NCBI GenBank assembly: GCA_014654455.1
Contig: JACWCY010000001.1
Coordinates: 120,001-184,000, forward strand
Length of the DNA stretch: 64,000 nucleotides
Direction of reading: 5' to 3'
Source of the DNA: Pelagibacterales bacterium SAG-MED01
GTDB taxonomy: Bacteria; Pseudomonadota; Alphaproteobacteria; Pelagibacterales; Pelagibacteraceae
Shown here piece by piece: positions 30,053 to 39,125 of the stretch (position 1 is the first letter of the stretch; each line of letters starts with the position of its first letter). A program made the translations under genes and the position numbers. Below the pieces are notes generated by a model. That model was not told the DNA's origin. It saw nothing but the letters and a program-made list of their open reading frames with translations, and ran no database searches.

Positions 30053-31378
30053 ATGAAAAAAAATTTAAAAATTTTAAAAACTATAAGTCCATTTAATAAG
30101 ACTTTAGAAATAGAAGGTGACAAAAGTATTTCTATCAGATGGGCCTTATTAGCATCTCAAGCAGAAGGGAAATCAAAATCTTATAACTTACTTCAGTCTG
30201 AAGATGTACTTAACACTTTAAATTGTTTGAGAATACTAGGTGTAAAAGTAAAAAATTTAAAAAATTCTTGTGAAATAATAGGTAGCGGTCTTAATAGTTT
30301 TAATTATAAAAAAAAGATTGTTTTAGATGCAGGAAACTCTGGAACATTAGGAAGATTAATAATGGGCCTTTTAATTCATTCTAAATCTACAATTATGATC
30401 AAAGGTGACAAAAGTTTATCAAAAAGAGATTTTTTAAGAGTAACAAAACCACTTCAAATGTTTGGGGCAAAGTTTAAAACTAATTTGGGAAAACTGCCTA
30501 TTACCGTTCATGGTACAAATTATCCTAAACCAATTAAATACCATGAAAAAAAAGGGTCTGCTCAATGCAAAAGTAGCATTATGTTAGCTGCACTAAATAC
30601 AAAAGGTAAAACAATAATAAAAGCTAAAAAATCTCGTGATCATACTGAACTACTTTTTAAATATTTAAATATTCCAATAAAAAAAAAAATAACAAAAAAT
30701 TTTGATTTAATAGAGGTCAAAGGAGGGAAGAAAATAAAACCATTAAATTATAATATACCTGCTGATATTAGTTCCAGCGCATTTTTTATTGTTTTAACTG
30801 CCTTATCAAAAAATTCAAAACTAACTATTAAAAATGTAAATGTAAACCCTACAAGGATTGGGGTTTTAAAAATTTTAAAAATGATGGGTGTTAAAATTCT
30901 AGTTAATAATAAAAGAAATTATAAAGGAGAAAAAATTGCTAATTTAACAATTAAAAGTAAGAAAAAGTTATTACCGATAAACTGTCCAGTTGAATTAAAT
31001 AGCGCTGCTATTGATGAATTTCTTTTAATTTTTTTAGTTGCTGCAAAAGCAAACGGAGTCTCATATTTTAAAAAATTATCTGAACTTAATCAAAAAGAAA
31101 GTCCAAGATTGATTTGGGGTGCTAAAATCTTGAAAATGATGGGTGTAAAAACTATAGTTACAAATGATAGTATTAAAATTTTTGGGGATCCAAACCTAAA
31201 AGTAAAAAAAAATATATATATTAAAAAATTTTTAAAAGATCACAGAGTATTTATGACAAGTGTAGTTGCAGCATTAATTTTTGGTGGTAAATGGAAAATT
31301 TTTGATAAAGACTCGATTAATACATCTTTTCCATCATTTTTAGATAAAATTAAAAGTTTGGGAGCTAAAATAGACTAA
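30053..31378 (+). CDS. aroA: 3-phosphoshikimate 1-carboxyvinyltransferase (EPSP synthase)
   Basis: Sixth shikimate-pathway step, toward chorismate. The two-lobed fold is supported by GDKSIS (residues about 23-28), AGNSGTLGRL, GSAQCKS, SRDHTE, KDHRVFMT and TSFPSFLDKI. Some signature positions differ from the norm: SISIRW where most enzymes have SISHR, and KRDFLRV where most have RRPMxRV. 441 aa, full length. In many Alphaproteobacteria cmk and rpsA follow; here cmk is missing and a 236-bp gap leads to rpsA. Confidence 0.9.
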   Translation: MKKNLKILKTISPFNKTLEIEGDKSISIRWALLASQAEGKSKSYNLLQSEDVLNTLNCLRILGVKVKNLKNSCEIIGSGLNSFNYKKKIVLDAGNSGTLGRLIMGLLIHSKSTIMIKGDKSLSKRDFLRVTKPLQMFGAKFKTNLGKLPITVHGTNYPKPIKYHEKKGSAQCKSSIMLAALNTKGKTIIKAKKSRDHTELLFKYLNIPIKKKITKNFDLIEVKGGKKIKPLNYNIPADISSSAFFIVLTALSKNSKLTIKNVNVNPTRIGVLKILKMMGVKILVNNKRNYKGEKIANLTIKSKKKLLPINCPVELNSAAIDEFLLIFLVAAKANGVSYFKKLSELNQKESPRLIWGAKILKMMGVKTIVTNDSIKIFGDPNLKVKKNIYIKKFLKDHRVFMTSVVAALIFGGKWKIFDKDSINTSFPSFLDKIKSLGAKID

Positions 31379-31614
31379 ATAAATTTGAATTTTTTAAATA
31401 AGATATTTTTTTAAGATTAAATATTACATAATCATAAATGTTCTTGTTTTTTGGTATTAATTATATAAAAAACAATAAAAAGCACTAAAAGCCGTTATAA
31501 ACAGTAATTTTAAACACTTTTACTTCAAATTCAGTATTGATTAACATGTTAAATTTATCTAAAAGATCAAAATTTTAATAAATTAATAAACTTTACTAAT
31601 AAATATAATAATTA
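31379..31614 (+). other. AT-rich rpsA leader/intergenic region
   Basis: A 236-bp gap, long for this genome, between aroA and rpsA. It contains no convincing open frame, tRNA or terminator hairpin. It probably carries the rpsA promoter and an S1 autoregulatory leader, but I cannot point to specific elements. Confidence 0.4.
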
Positions 31615-33342
31615 ATGGAAATATATAAAGACCTATCAAATCCGGCTTCCCAAGAATTTGAAAAATTATTAAATAGTCAACTTTCTAAAGTTAATATTGA
31701 AGAAGGAAAAGTCATAGAAGGCAAGATTAATAAAGTAACCGATAAATTTGTATTTTTATTTATAGAAGGTTTAAAAAGCGAGCCTGTGCTTGATATTAAT
31801 GAACTTAAAAGTATGGGATTAGCAGAAAAAATAAAAGTTGGTGAAACAATTTCTGTATTATTAGAAAAAATTGAGGATAAAAATGGTGAGGTATTAGTTT
31901 CTGCTAGTAAAGCTCAAAAAATAAAAGGGTGGGATAAACTTGTAGAAGCTTATGAAAAAAATGAACCTATAATGGGTAAGATTACCTCGAAGTGTAAAGG
32001 TGGATGTATAGTTGAGCATATAGATACTGGCTCTTTAATGTTTTTACCTGGATCCCAAATAAGTGATAAACCTCTAAAAGATATAAGCCATTTAATGAAT
32101 GAGCCACAAAAGTTTGCACTTATCAAATTAGATAAAATTAGAGGTAACGCATGTGTCTCAAGAAGAGAGATTATATCTTCGTTTAAAAAAGAAGATAAAG
32201 CAAAAATTATAGAAAGATATAAGGTTGGAGATATAATTAAGGGTGCTGAAGTTAAAGGCTATAGTACATTTGGATGTTTTTTTAGTGTTAACGGTGAACT
32301 AGATGTTTTAGTTCACTTACAAGAAATTTCTTATTCGAGAGTAAATCACCCAGATGAAGTATTTAATATTGGTGAGAAACATGATCTAAAGGTAATCTCT
32401 GTAGATAAAGAAAAGCTACAAGTTGGTTGTTCTGTTAAACAACTATCACCTGATCCTTTTGAACATATTGAAAATTATGAACTTAATAAAGTTTACAAGG
32501 TTAAGGTAGTTAAAATTATGGACTTTGGAGCATTCTGTGAATTAGAGCCTGGTCTAACTACACTTCTTCACTCGAGTGAACTGAGCTGGACTAAAAAAAA
32601 TGTATCAGCAAAAAAAATGTTTAAAATAGGTGATGAAATAGAATGTGTAATTACCGAAATTGATAAAGAAAAAAGAAGAGTGGCGATCTCTCATAGACTA
32701 ACACAGGAAAATCCTTTTGAAAAAATAGAAAAAGAGTATCCAGTTGGAACAATTGTAAATGGTGAAATAGTTAACAAAAATGAGTACTCTCTTTTTGTAA
32801 AAATTGAAAATTTAGATGTAGATGCATTTTTACATTGCAATGATTTGACCTATTTTAATAACGGTGAAGAAGAACTTACTAAATATAAAAAAGGTGAAAA
32901 AATTAAAGTTAAAATTTTAGAGATAAAAACTTCAGAACAAAAAATTAGAGTTGGACTAAAACAAACTCAATCTGACCCATTTGATTGGTTTAAAGATAAA
33001 AAAGAAAATCAAACAATAACTGTAAAAATTATATCCACAGATAACAAAGGTTTAATCGTAAGGCCTGAGGGATGTGAAATGGACTTTCAAATAAAAAAGT
33101 CTCAAATAGCTATTAATGCAGCTGACGCCAGACCTTCAAGGTTTACAGGTGGAGAAAGAATTGATTGTGCGATTGCTGAATTAGATTTAAATAAAAGAAA
33201 AGTAATTTTAAGTATTAAATTATTGGAAGAAATTGAAAAAAAAGAAGCTTTAGATAAATATGGATCTGAGGGCTCTGGTAAAAATCTCCCTTTTTCTTCA
33301 TTATCAGATGATTTAAAAAAGAAAGACAAAGAAAAAAAATAA
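31615..33342 (+). CDS. rpsA: 30S ribosomal protein S1
   Basis: Binds mRNA at the ribosome and is needed for translation of leaders with weak Shine-Dalgarno signals, which are common here. Six S1 OB-fold repeats can be seen, for example the segments VKVVKIMDFGAFCELEPG and VNGEIVNKNEYSLFVKIE. 575 aa, normal for the class. It is followed by ihfB after 17 bp, the usual rpsA-ihfB pair. Confidence 0.95.
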   Translation: MEIYKDLSNPASQEFEKLLNSQLSKVNIEEGKVIEGKINKVTDKFVFLFIEGLKSEPVLDINELKSMGLAEKIKVGETISVLLEKIEDKNGEVLVSASKAQKIKGWDKLVEAYEKNEPIMGKITSKCKGGCIVEHIDTGSLMFLPGSQISDKPLKDISHLMNEPQKFALIKLDKIRGNACVSRREIISSFKKEDKAKIIERYKVGDIIKGAEVKGYSTFGCFFSVNGELDVLVHLQEISYSRVNHPDEVFNIGEKHDLKVISVDKEKLQVGCSVKQLSPDPFEHIENYELNKVYKVKVVKIMDFGAFCELEPGLTTLLHSSELSWTKKNVSAKKMFKIGDEIECVITEIDKEKRRVAISHRLTQENPFEKIEKEYPVGTIVNGEIVNKNEYSLFVKIENLDVDAFLHCNDLTYFNNGEEELTKYKKGEKIKVKILEIKTSEQKIRVGLKQTQSDPFDWFKDKKENQTITVKIISTDNKGLIVRPEGCEMDFQIKKSQIAINAADARPSRFTGGERIDCAIAELDLNKRKVILSIKLLEEIEKKEALDKYGSEGSGKNLPFSSLSDDLKKKDKEKK

Positions 33343-33359
33343 AACTAAAAAGATAAAAA

Positions 33360-33650
33360 TTGGCTATTGTAAAATCAAAGCTTTTAAAACAACTTTCAAA
33401 AAATTACCCTAATTTCTTAAATAAAGACTTAGAAAAATTTACTAATATTATTTTAAACGAAATAAAACAAACTCTCAAAAGAGGTGAAAGGGTTGAATTG
33501 AGAGGGTTTGGAGTTTTTTCAACAAATACTCAAAAGGCTAGAATATCAAGAAATCCGAAAACAGGAGAAAAAGTTAACACGCCAAAGAAAAAAATTATTC
33601 ACTTCAAAATGGCTAAGGACTTGTTTAAAAAATTAAATGATGAAGAATAA
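33360..33650 (+). CDS. ihfB: integration host factor beta-type DNA-binding protein
   Basis: HU/IHF family DNA-bending protein. The signature VELRGFGVFSTNTQKARISRNPKTGEKV is split over the central beta arms and the family tail AKDLFKKLN closes the protein. 96 aa. The start is a TTG at 33360 giving M-A-I-V-K-S-K; no ATG gives the full N-terminal helix. Position after rpsA identifies it as the beta subunit, though an HU-like role cannot be excluded. It overlaps pyrF by 14 bp. Confidence 0.9.
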   Translation: MAIVKSKLLKQLSKNYPNFLNKDLEKFTNIILNEIKQTLKRGERVELRGFGVFSTNTQKARISRNPKTGEKVNTPKKKIIHFKMAKDLFKKLNDEE

Positions 33651-34332
33651 AATTATTTTTTTAGCTTGTGATACTTCCAATTTAAGTGAAATAAAAAGAA
33701 TAATTAAAAAGACTGAAACTAATAAACTTCAAATTATTCCAAAATTTGGATTGCAACTTTTTTATTCTAAAAATGGAAGAAAATTTTTAGAAAATTTTAA
33801 AAAAGATTTTTGGTTAGATTTAAAAATAAATGATATTCCTCAAACTGCGCTGTCTGCTATTGATAGTATAAAGGATTTAAAAAGATGTAAGTATATAACA
33901 GTTCATGCAAATGGTGGCCTTGAAATGTTAAAAGCTATTAAAGAAAAAACTAAAAAAATTAATAAAAATATAAAACTATTGGGTGTTACAGTTTTAACAA
34001 GCCTTAATAACAAATCACTAAGAGAAATAGGTCATACTAGAAATATAGAAACGCTAGTATTAAAACAAGCAGGTCTCATAAAAAAGTCAGGCTGTGAGGG
34101 AATAATTTGCTCAGCAAGAGAGTCACATTTTGTGAGAAAAAAATTTAAAAACTTGTTTATAGTAACTCCTGGAATAAGATTACCAGGTGACAGCGCCAAT
34201 GATCAATCAAGAGTAATGACGCCAAATGATGCTTTTAAAAATAAAGTTTCTGGGATTGTGATGGGAAGATCATTAATTAGAGGAAATATAAAAAATAATA
34301 TTCAAAGATTAATTGATCACCTAAATAAATGA
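33637..34332 (+). CDS. pyrF: orotidine 5'-phosphate decarboxylase
   Basis: Last step of UMP synthesis. The catalytic charge network is D-x-K-x-x-D, seen as DLKINDIPQT; the usual His after K-x is Asn here. TPGIRLPG...DQSRVMTP forms the phosphate-binding part. 231 aa. It begins inside the ihfB 3' end and its stop overlaps the trpF ATG (ATGA), so the genes are probably co-translated. Confidence 0.93.
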   Translation: MMKNKIIFLACDTSNLSEIKRIIKKTETNKLQIIPKFGLQLFYSKNGRKFLENFKKDFWLDLKINDIPQTALSAIDSIKDLKRCKYITVHANGGLEMLKAIKEKTKKINKNIKLLGVTVLTSLNNKSLREIGHTRNIETLVLKQAGLIKKSGCEGIICSARESHFVRKKFKNLFIVTPGIRLPGDSANDQSRVMTPNDAFKNKVSGIVMGRSLIRGNIKNNIQRLIDHLNK

Positions 34333-34958
34333 TCAAAGGATCTAAAATCTGTGGGGTCTCAGATCTTGATACCCTTAATTTTATAATTAATCATCCATAT
34401 CCACCTCAATTTATTGGTTTCATTTGTAACTATAAAAAAAGCTCAAGATACGTTGAGATTGAAAAACTAAACAAACTATTAGCATTAGATAAAAAAAAAT
34501 CTAATTTTGTAGCAGTATTAGTAAAACCTGATGAAGATATTTTAGAAAAAATTAAACATCTACCCTTTGATTACTACCAAATTTACGATTGCTCACCTGA
34601 AGAAATAAAAATAATTAAAGAAAGATATAATAAAAAAATTATTACCGCTTTAACAATAAGGAATGAAAGCGATGTTCAAAAGTATCTTTTGTTCTCTGAA
34701 ATAACCGATATTTATTTGTTTGATAGCAAAGGCTACGAAAAGAGTATGACTTTTGATCACAAGCTTATTCAAAACATAAAGATTAATAAGCCATTAATGA
34801 TAGCGGGTAATATTCAAGTAAATGATAATCTTGAAAATTATAAAAAAATAGCAGATATTATAGATATATCTGGGGGTCTTGAGACTTCTGGGATAAAAGA
34901 TAAATCCAAAATAGATATATTTTTAAACAAAGTAGAACAAATACATAATGAAACTTAA
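34329..34958 (+). CDS. trpF: phosphoribosylanthranilate isomerase
   Basis: Third step of tryptophan synthesis after anthranilate. The catalytic Cys is in KICGVSD (residues 7-13) and the phosphate-binding end reads ISGGLETSGIKDKSKI. 209 aa. Sequence between these anchors is divergent and Lys/Ile-rich. Its ATG overlaps the pyrF stop, and it overlaps trpB by 11 bp, so it belongs to the trpF-trpB-trpA block. Confidence 0.88.
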   Translation: MIKGSKICGVSDLDTLNFIINHPYPPQFIGFICNYKKSSRYVEIEKLNKLLALDKKKSNFVAVLVKPDEDILEKIKHLPFDYYQIYDCSPEEIKIIKERYNKKIITALTIRNESDVQKYLLFSEITDIYLFDSKGYEKSMTFDHKLIQNIKINKPLMIAGNIQVNDNLENYKKIADIIDISGGLETSGIKDKSKIDIFLNKVEQIHNET

Positions 34959-36171
34959 AAGGGGAATTCCATTAATTGATCAACATGATCAGCATGGCTT
35001 CTGGGGTGGTAAATTTGGAGGAAGCTTTATTCCTGAAACTTTAAAAAAACCTGTAGAAGATTTAACAAATGAATTTAAAAAACTGAGAAAAGACAAAAAA
35101 TTTCTAAAGAAAAGAGATTTTTATTTTAAAAATTATATTGGGACTCCTACTTCATTTATAAAACTCGATAATCTAACAAATTATCTAGGAGGTGCTCAAA
35201 TTTGGGCAAAGGTTGTTTCAGAGGCTAATGGAGGGGCTCATAAAATTTATGGGGCCACTGTTCACTGTTTGATTGCAAAAAGTTTGGGGAAAAAATATAT
35301 CGTTGGTGATACTGGCGCTGGTTATGCTGGAAAAATGCTCAGTATGGCAGCTAAAAAATTTGGTCTAAAATGTAAAATTTTTATGGGTGCTAAAGACATT
35401 AAGAGACAAAGACCAAATGTTATAGCTATGAAAAAAAATGGAGCTGAAATAGTTCCTGTTTATTCTGGTAGTCAAACACTAGTTGATGCCGTTAGTGAGT
35501 GCATGAGGTATTGGGTTTCAAATTGTGATAACACTCATATGTGTGTTGGAAGTACAGTTGGTCCAAATATATTTGTTAAAATCTGTGGCTGGAGTACCGC
35601 ACAAATCTCTAAAGAATTAAAAGTTCAATTAAAGTCAAAATTTAAAAAAATTCCAAACAAAATAAAACTAATTAATTGTGTTGGTGGAGGTAGTTCTGCT
35701 TATGGTTTTTGGAGTGAATTTATTGATTATGATAAAAAGCAAATTGAATTAATTGGTGTAGAAGCAGGTGGACCAAAAAAATCAAAGCTTCATGCGGCCC
35801 CATTAAGCAAAAATGCTAAAATTGGAATTTTACATGGAGCAGCATCTTATCTTTGTCAAAATAATGAAGGACAAATCAATGATACAGAGTCTATAAGTGC
35901 TGGATTAGATTACCCAGGTGTTAGCCCTATTCATTGTTTTTTAAAAGATACTAAAAGAGCAAGATACACTTATGCTACAGATGAAGAAGCTCTTGATGCA
36001 CATGTGATGGTAACAAAATACGAAAATTTAAATCCAAGTTTAGAGCCCAGTCATGCATTTGCAGAAGCAATAAAAATTGCACCTAAATTAAGCAAAGATA
36101 CTATCATCATTGTTAATTCTTGTGGAGACGCAAAAAAGGACAGGGATATTTTAAAAGAAAGATTGGGTTAA
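34948..36171 (+). CDS. trpB: tryptophan synthase beta chain, divergent
   Basis: Condenses indole with serine to tryptophan using PLP. The PLP lysine is K99 in GGAHKIYG, the phosphate cup is GGGSSA (246-251), and SISAGLDYPGVSP is well kept. Several normally invariant sites differ: EDLNHTGAHK is reduced to VSEANGGAHK, the catalytic ETGAGQHG is D121-TGAGYAG, and the C-terminal NLSGRGDKD is NSCGDAKKD. 407 aa, full length, in operon with trpA. It could be a lineage-specific TrpB or a relative with another substrate; synteny favours TrpB. Confidence 0.85.
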   Translation: MKLKRGIPLIDQHDQHGFWGGKFGGSFIPETLKKPVEDLTNEFKKLRKDKKFLKKRDFYFKNYIGTPTSFIKLDNLTNYLGGAQIWAKVVSEANGGAHKIYGATVHCLIAKSLGKKYIVGDTGAGYAGKMLSMAAKKFGLKCKIFMGAKDIKRQRPNVIAMKKNGAEIVPVYSGSQTLVDAVSECMRYWVSNCDNTHMCVGSTVGPNIFVKICGWSTAQISKELKVQLKSKFKKIPNKIKLINCVGGGSSAYGFWSEFIDYDKKQIELIGVEAGGPKKSKLHAAPLSKNAKIGILHGAASYLCQNNEGQINDTESISAGLDYPGVSPIHCFLKDTKRARYTYATDEEALDAHVMVTKYENLNPSLEPSHAFAEAIKIAPKLSKDTIIIVNSCGDAKKDRDILKERLG

Positions 36172-36176
36172 AGATA

Positions 36177-36977
36177 ATGGCTTCTTTATTAAAACAAGCA
36201 TTTCAAAATGCAAAAAGTGAAAATAGACCTGCTCTACTAACATATACTGTTGCGGGTGATAATAATAAAAAGAAGTCACTAGAAATTCTTAAATCGATTT
36301 CTAATTATGCAGATATTTGTGAACTAGGGTTTCCTCACAACACTCCAATAGCTGATGGAGGACAAATTCAAACAAGCGCATATAGAGCAATAAAAAATGG
36401 AATTAAAATCAATGATATTTTTTCAATAGTAAAAAATTTTAAAAAATCAAAAAAAACTAAACCCATTATTTTAATGGGTTATTATAATATGATCTTTCAA
36501 TATAATGAAAATAAATTTATTACGAAATGTAAAGAATCTAAGGTTGATGGATTAATTGTAGTAGACTTGCCTTATCCAGAAAATAAGATCTTTGCATCAA
36601 AATGTAAAAAAAATAAAATTAATTATATACAGCTCGTTTCGCCTACAACATCAAAATTAAGATTAAAAAAAATTATCAAAGATTCACATGATATGATTTA
36701 TTATATAAGTATGTTATCTACTACAGGTGGAAAATTGAAGGTTTCACCAAAAAAAATATTAAAAGAATACACAAAAATTAAAAATCAAAATAAATCAAAA
36801 AATGTTGTAATTGGATTTGGTATTACAGAAAAAACAATAAAATCATTAAAAAAAGCTGATGGATTGGTTGTTGGAAGTGCAATTTGCAAAGAAATAACGA
36901 ATTCAATAAAAAAAAGACAAAATGCTGTCATAAATGTTAGTAATTTAGTTAAGAGATTAAAAAATAAAATTAAATGA
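36177..36977 (+). CDS. trpA: tryptophan synthase alpha chain, divergent
   Basis: Cleaves indole-3-glycerol phosphate to indole for TrpB. From ATG 36177 (266 aa) the catalytic residues fall at E49 (ICELGFP) and D60 (PIADG), the same numbers as in the enteric enzyme. Neighbouring signature residues differ: the PFSDP of most enzymes is PHNTP, and the SGVTG loop is LSTTGG. GFGI of the phosphate site is intact. An open frame continues upstream to 36120 inside trpB but is not needed. It overlaps accD by 4 bp. Confidence 0.88.
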   Translation: MASLLKQAFQNAKSENRPALLTYTVAGDNNKKKSLEILKSISNYADICELGFPHNTPIADGGQIQTSAYRAIKNGIKINDIFSIVKNFKKSKKTKPIILMGYYNMIFQYNENKFITKCKESKVDGLIVVDLPYPENKIFASKCKKNKINYIQLVSPTTSKLRLKKIIKDSHDMIYYISMLSTTGGKLKVSPKKILKEYTKIKNQNKSKNVVIGFGITEKTIKSLKKADGLVVGSAICKEITNSIKKRQNAVINVSNLVKRLKNKIK

Positions 36978-37906
36978 ATTGGATTACTAAAATTATTAAA
37001 GCAGGTGAAAAAATTAAATCTGCTATTCATAAAAGAGCAACTAAAGAAGATATAGCTAATAGTGATTGGACTTCATGTTGTAAAGGACCAATTTTAAAAA
37101 AAGATTTAGAAGAAAATCTTTGGGTTTGTCCAGATTGTAACAAGCATCATCGGATTACACCTAAACAAAGATTTGATATTTTTTTTGGAAAAAATAATTA
37201 TGAGATATTTCAAACCCCAATCCCAAAAGATGATCCCTTGAACTGGACAGATACAAAATCTTACAAAGATAGATTAAAAAGTGCCAGAAAAAAAACTAAT
37301 ATGAAATGTGGGATGATGGTTGTTTCTGGATCAATTAATAATATTAAAATTACCGCGGTAGCTTCTGATTTTAATTTTTTAGGTGCCTCAATGGCCGCAG
37401 CAGAAGGTGAGGCTTTTTTATATGCTGTACAATACGCTATAGAAAATAAGACTCCATTTTTATGTTTTAGTTCAGGTGGAGGAATGCGTATGATGGAGAG
37501 TTTAATCTCGTTATCCCAAATGACCAGAACAACTCTTGCAATAAATGATCTTAAAGATAACAATCTTCCTTATTTGGTTTGTTTAACTGACCCAACTGCT
37601 GGAGGGATTACAGCTTCGTATGCTATGTTAGGTGACATTCATATAGCAGAGTCAAATCACGCACTAATAGCTTTTGCGGGAGCTAGAGTTATTCAAGGAA
37701 CCGTTAAAGAGGAGCTCCCAGAAGGGTTTCAAAAAAGTTCTTATGTTCAAAAAACAGGTTTTGTAGATCTAATAGCAGATAGAAAAGAACTTTCTGAAAA
37801 AATAGGAATTTTATTATCGATATTGTTAAAGAAAAATTCTGCTATAAGCACTGATGAAAATGAAACTACAGAAAATACTCAGTCGCTTTCTAAAATTGCA
37901 TCCTAA
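36974..37906 (+). CDS. accD: acetyl-CoA carboxylase carboxyltransferase beta subunit
   Basis: Partner of AccA in malonyl-CoA formation. The crotonase core has FSSGGGMRMMES and TDPTAGGITASYAMLGD. The N-terminal zinc ribbon normally has Cys at four positions; aligned to this protein these would be 33, 36, 52 and 55, but residue 33 is Thr and the sequence reads TSCCKGP with an extra Cys at 35, then VCPDCN. Zinc binding may use C35 or be altered. 310 aa. The trpA-accD-folC order is common in Proteobacteria; folC overlaps its end by 53 bp. Confidence 0.93.
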   Translation: MNWITKIIKAGEKIKSAIHKRATKEDIANSDWTSCCKGPILKKDLEENLWVCPDCNKHHRITPKQRFDIFFGKNNYEIFQTPIPKDDPLNWTDTKSYKDRLKSARKKTNMKCGMMVVSGSINNIKITAVASDFNFLGASMAAAEGEAFLYAVQYAIENKTPFLCFSSGGGMRMMESLISLSQMTRTTLAINDLKDNNLPYLVCLTDPTAGGITASYAMLGDIHIAESNHALIAFAGARVIQGTVKEELPEGFQKSSYVQKTGFVDLIADRKELSEKIGILLSILLKKNSAISTDENETTENTQSLSKIAS

Positions 37907-39125
37907 GGAAATTGATCTAAGCTTAGAAAGAATAAATTTTCTTTGTAAAAAACTCGGCAATCCTCAAGATAAAATAAAAGCTATAAGTGTTGTTGGCACA
38001 AATGGAAAAAATTCTACTATTCAGGCTTGTTATTCAATTTTAAAGGAAGCAAATGTACAATGCAATGTTTACACAAGCCCTCATATTCAAAGAATTAATG
38101 AAAGATTTGTCTTTAATAATAAAGAATTAGAGGATGATGAATTAGCTTCACTTTTTGAAGAGGTTGAAAAAATTAATGACAATCAACCAATAACATTTTT
38201 TGAAATATTAACTGCTTGTTATTTTTATAAAGCAGCTCAGTATCCCAAAAATATCAATCTAGTGGAATCAGGTTTATTTTTTAGATTTGACGCAACTAAT
38301 ATATTAAAAAAAAATTTAGCTAGTATCGTAACATCAATAAGTAAAGATCATTTAGATTGGCTTCCTAAAAATGAACAAACAATTGAAAAAATTGTGTTTG
38401 AGAAAACTTCATCACTTTTAATTTCAAATATTATAGTCGCAAAACAAAATAGTAAAAGCACAATGAATTGTATCAAAAAAACTATCTATAAAAATCCATC
38501 TAATAAAATTTTTTTTAATGAAGATTTTTCTTACACTAATGGGGAAAATGATTTCTTTTATTATGAAGATAAATTAGGAGGATTAAAATTATCAAAACCT
38601 AATGTTCTAGGTCAATTTCAATTAGAAAATGTTTCCACTGCAATAGCGGCTCTTAGAATATTGGATCTAGGCATTAATGATAATCATATTAAAAATGGTA
38701 TTTTAAAAATTAATAATATTGCTCGACTTCAAAAAATAGAGTCAGGTAAGTTAAAAAATTTAGTTAAAGATAATTTGTTTTTAATATCAGGCGATCATAA
38801 TGAAGATGGTGCAAGAGTATTAAATGAGTATCTAAAAAGCTTAGATTGTAGAAAACATATAATTATTGGCATGATGGCAAATAAAGAGCACGAAAAATAT
38901 ATTAGTTATTTTAAAGATATTTCTTCAATTACAACAATAGATATACCAAATCAACCAAATGCGATTAGTGGAAAAAAATTAAAAGAAAAATTTAAAAATT
39001 TTCCTAACGTTAGATATCAAGAAAGCATTGAGCAAGCTATCAAATCAATAGATTTAAATCAGCAAGATTTGCTACTAATTACAGGATCTTTATATTTATG
39101 TTCAGAGGTTTTAAAATTGAATTAG
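37854..39125 (+). CDS. folC: dihydrofolate/folylpolyglutamate synthase, divergent
   Basis: Mur-ligase-like enzyme adding glutamate to folates. Position after accD and overall fold support FolC. Motifs are altered: the P-loop is GTNGKNST (48-55) in place of GTNGKGST, the LGGRLDATN segment is LFFRFDATN, the EKAGI lysine segment is EKTSSL, and the DxAHNP loop is SGDHNED. 423 aa, full length. Start may be 37854 or the second Met at 37860; both overlap accD. Substrate specificity cannot be settled from sequence. Confidence 0.85.
   Translation: MKMKLQKILSRFLKLHPKEIDLSLERINFLCKKLGNPQDKIKAISVVGTNGKNSTIQACYSILKEANVQCNVYTSPHIQRINERFVFNNKELEDDELASLFEEVEKINDNQPITFFEILTACYFYKAAQYPKNINLVESGLFFRFDATNILKKNLASIVTSISKDHLDWLPKNEQTIEKIVFEKTSSLLISNIIVAKQNSKSTMNCIKKTIYKNPSNKIFFNEDFSYTNGENDFFYYEDKLGGLKLSKPNVLGQFQLENVSTAIAALRILDLGINDNHIKNGILKINNIARLQKIESGKLKNLVKDNLFLISGDHNEDGARVLNEYLKSLDCRKHIIIGMMANKEHEKYISYFKDISSITTIDIPNQPNAISGKKLKEKFKNFPNVRYQESIEQAIKSIDLNQQDLLLITGSLYLCSEVLKLN

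Noticed and set aside
34948-36171. trpB as a decaying pseudogene
   Set aside because: The frame is complete, the PLP lysine and phosphate cup are intact, and it is tightly coupled to trpF and followed by trpA.
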